From assembly GCA_003342815.1 (NCBI GenBank), contig PTEX01000150.1, positions 927,715-991,714 on the forward strand: 64,000 bases of DNA, in the 5' to 3' direction. The notes beneath the pieces were generated by a model that had not been told where the DNA came from, did not search any database, and saw nothing but the letters and a program-made list of their open reading frames with translations. The translations under genes were made by a program, and so were the position numbers. Every line of letters begins with the position of its first letter. Position 1 is the stretch's first letter. Below, in pieces: positions 61,331 to 64,000 of the stretch. The stretch is from Eudromia elegans. Taxonomy: Eukaryota; Chordata; Aves; Tinamiformes; Tinamidae.

Positions 61331-61689
61331 GCTGCGCTACACCTATCTATGCATACACGTGAAGTGAAATTCCACATATAATAAAATTATGTATAATATA
61401 TAGAATAAGCAATATATATAAATGAAAGCAAGGTGGGTGTGTTTACACAAACATACTTTTATCCGCGGGGCGCCGTTCGGCCGGGATCCCCGCGGCCGTT
61501 AGGGCCGTTGCTCGCGCCGCCCTCGCGGCTCCCGCCGCCCAAGCGGCGCAACCTCCCCTTCCCCCGCCGCTTCCTGCCTCCCGCGCTCCGCCCCGGCGCC
61601 GCGGCCCGGAAGCGGAAGAGGGCCCCGCGCGGCGCGGCGCGGATGGCGGCGCGGCGGCGCTGAGCGCGCCGGGCTGCTCCGTCCCCGCC

Positions 61690-61753
61690 ATGTCGTTCAA
61701 CAAGATCCCGCCGCGCTGGCTCCACTGCCCGCGCCGGGGGCAGCCCGTGGCAG
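61690..61753 (+). CDS. RNGTT: mRNA capping enzyme, first coding exon (rest outside window)
   Basis: RNGTT caps nascent mRNA in the nucleus with an N-terminal RNA 5'-triphosphatase domain and a C-terminal guanylyltransferase domain. Only exon 1 is present: [20 protein letters not shown] and AG, close to mammalian [22 protein letters not shown], then donor GTGAGC in phase 1. The start is fixed by that match. Orientation and position next to PNRC1 fit human 6q15. The catalytic domains lie beyond the right edge. Confidence 0.92.
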
Positions 61754-64000
61754 GTGAGCGCGGGAGCCGCCGCCGCGCGGGGCGAGGGGGCCCCCGCCCG
61801 GCCGCCCGACGGGGGCGGGGGGGGGGGGGGGGGGCACCCCCATCGGGGGCCCCCGCCCGGCCGCCCCCCGCCGCGGGCCGGCTGAGCCCCGCGTCGCGTT
61901 GCGGCCCGGGGCGTCGGTAATTCGGGCGGCCCTGTCGCTGCAGCAGCGCCCCGCGCGTCCCGTGGCGGGAGCTTCCCCCGCACGGGCCCGGCTGCCTCGA
62001 GACCTTCCGATGGGAACGTCACTTGCACAGCCCCCAGAGCCGCCTCCGTGCGCGGCGTGTCCTGCGTTTCAGCCCTCTCGCTTTCCTCTCTATGGCAATT
62101 AATTTTGTTCCAAAAGGTGGTATTTGCTACCAAGCATGATATTCCAGATGGGTTCTGCTGCGATTCCGTTAATAGTTGTTAATATTTTTGCGTTTTCCCA
62201 CCCGCTAGTTCTACAACCTCAGCTGAGTTGTGCGGTGAGCACGTTGATCACCAGGGCTCTTTGGCGTTTGCAGTCAGGCTTAATCATCCTATATTCTACA
62301 TCGTTCGGTGTTTGCCAGTATTAGATTCCAGTCACTCATTCTGTAGGATTTTCTCTTTTACTGGTTTTCCCCTCAAGCCCTTTATAGCTCACAGAACTTG
62401 GATCTATTAGGAAGTAGCATTTTCTTAGCTCTGTATTTTTCTTTTCCCTTTTTTCTGATCGCTGGTGTTTTATCTGCCTGATGAGAAAATTGTTAACTGT
62501 CAATGTTTGACCATAGCAAAACTAGACTCATGAATGTTTCCTTCTGTTCTTCTCAGCCAGGTCTTGATCTTTAAAACTCTCTTTTGAAAGTCCTAAGTCC
62601 TTAAAATTTGGCTGTACAAATAACCTGGCATAACGTCAGCAAGCAGGCAGTTCCTCAGCATGCCATCTGTTGTGCAGTGGCTGCCTGGGGGTCTCCTCCT
62701 GCCCTGCAGTAGCTGCAAGGTAATTCTCTCTCGTGTGACAGTACATGTAAAGTTATTGTGCTAAGAAAACAAAAGTGCTTGATTTATGAATGAAGCACTT
62801 TAGCTGCAGCATAGTAGTGCATTCTTATATTAATTTGCTTACTCTTTAGTTTTTATCTGTATAAAACAATTTTTTTGGAAAACCATAATAAATATTTTTC
62901 CTCACTGTTTTGCATTCAAACACATCTAATTACTTTAGAAAGGGATTTTTTTAGGGGATTATTTGTACTGTCTCCCAAATGTTTTATATTTTGTTTCAGT
63001 GAGCACTTCAGTCAAATTTCTAAGCATCTGCACATGCCTTTGTTCCCATCTCATGATGTAACAGCAGCAGTGCTGCTGGCTCAAACCTGCCTGACTTTTG
63101 TGGGTTAGTATTCATCAAGGGTTTGATCATGACCCTCCTGTCTTGTCCTTGTGGCATCTGGCATTTTTCAGGCGCCCTCAAGTTCAGGGGCAGGGAGGCC
63201 TGGAACTGTTGTGTTCCTGCGGTTCATTCAGGTTAGCAGGTCTCTCATTCTGAATGAGGTGAATCGATCGTTTTATTTTCACACCCACCATTCTGAATAG
63301 TGATTTTTTGCAGCCTCCTTGCAGTTCTGTGATACGGCTTTGTTTTCAATAGAAGATTTTCATATTAGGTTTTTATTGCATTGTCTTAGTGCTTTGAGCA
63401 TCTTGTCCTTGAAAAGAGCTTTTTCTGAATTCCTAAAGCTGAAACTATCAGCTTGCATTAGCCTTGCTGCTTTGACATCTTCATCTCCACAGGTATCTAC
63501 TTTTTGTAGCCACCAAAAATGAAGTCTGTAAGTCTGTGGTGTTTTCTTCCCCTCCTCCCCCATCATATTAAACACTATCAATAGCAAGTGTTACCACAAG
63601 ACGCTGAGGGTAGTACTTAAGGTGTTTCTCTGTTATGTCTTCAGTCTCCATAATTCCCACTTTGATCTAGTGAATTTTCCTTCTGATTTTTTTTAACTTA
63701 ATGCTTCAGGTTTTATTACTAATTTTTGTTAGTTTATCCTGTTTTAGGCACACATAATGCATACAGAACTAAGAGTTATTCTTCAAACAGACATTTTAGG
63801 TGTAGGTATGGAGACACCATGTTAAGTAGAACTGGGACCCCTCTCTTTTGGAAAGTTATGGGACGGTAACTTCTTGCAAGTTGAGAGAATAATCCAAAGG
63901 TGTAACGTGCTTACCAGTTTCTTATGTTTTTTCTTAAGCATCTGTTATTGACCTCTTCTGGAGATGAGATGCTGGGTTAAGTGGATGCAGTTTACTAAAA
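61754..64000 (+). other. RNGTT: RNGTT intron 1, 5' part
   Basis: GC-rich for the first 250 bp, then ordinary AT-rich intron. No further exon is recognised before the window ends. Confidence 0.75.
61786..61866. repeat. 59-bp-spaced direct repeat around an 18-base G run
   Basis: A 22-bp block beginning GGGGGCCCCCGCCCGGCCGC occurs at 61786-61807 and again at 61845-61866. Between them is a G tract, GGGGG-C-then 18 G, ending at 61834, able to form G-quadruplexes in the nascent RNGTT transcript. Confidence 0.9.

Larger units (their letters stand above)
61440..61990. promoter_or_regulatory. RNGTT: CpG-island promoter of RNGTT
   Basis: The CpG-dense block surrounds the first coding exon. Two ETS-type cores, CCGGAAG at 61606-61612 and GCGGAAG at 61612-61618, lie about 75 bp before the ATG, as in many TATA-less housekeeping promoters. 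Confidence 0.7.

Noticed and set aside
1-64000. Endogenous retroviruses, CRISPR arrays, tRNA and rRNA genes
   Set aside because: I saw no paired LTRs, primer-binding site, gag/pol/env-like frames, spaced short repeats, cloverleaf or rRNA sequence. Only CR1 LINE fragments and simple repeats are supported.

Overview
The window is vertebrate nuclear DNA, almost certainly from a bird. It has multi-exon genes with GT-AG introns, CpG-island promoters, and fragments of CR1 LINEs carrying the 3' tail typical of sauropsids. The genes match the block on human 6q15 (GABRR1, PM20D2, PNRC1, RNGTT). Assignment to birds rather than another sauropsid rests on the CR1 tails and the short gene spacing; no species can be named from the sequence alone.

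Layout, left to right. (1) 175-4872, plus strand: the last five coding exons of GABRR1, the GABA-A receptor rho-1 subunit, with a 3' UTR to about 6.6 kb. The earlier exons lie left of the window. (2) 22820-11166, minus strand: complete PM20D2 in seven coding exons (447 aa), convergent with GABRR1. Its CpG-island promoter carries two ZNF143-like sites, and a 13-bp minisatellite abuts the start codon. (3) About 23.1-43.6 kb: a 20-kb gene-poor stretch with old repeats, a TAGG/TAGA microsatellite and no gene I can support. Human SRSF12 sits at this place, and I do not see it here. (4) 45615-44315, minus strand: complete two-exon PNRC1 (269 aa). (5) 46162-46764, plus strand: a single-exon BORCS6 (200 aa), head to head with PNRC1 across a 546-bp promoter holding six perfect CCAAT boxes at roughly 52-bp spacing. 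(6) About 47.3-61.1 kb: a gene-poor stretch with a CR1 fragment. (7) 61690-61753, plus strand: the first coding exon of RNGTT (mRNA capping enzyme), with intron 1 running off the right edge.

The neighbours do not form one pathway: GABA-gated chloride channel, beta-alanyl dipeptide hydrolase, nuclear receptor coactivator and decapping cofactor, lysosome-positioning subunit, and mRNA capping enzyme. They are held together by old synteny and, for PNRC1 and BORCS6, by a shared promoter. The most notable points are BORCS6 at the PNRC1-RNGTT junction (in human it lies on 17p13.1), the CCAAT-box array built from a decayed tandem repeat, and the apparent absence of SRSF12.
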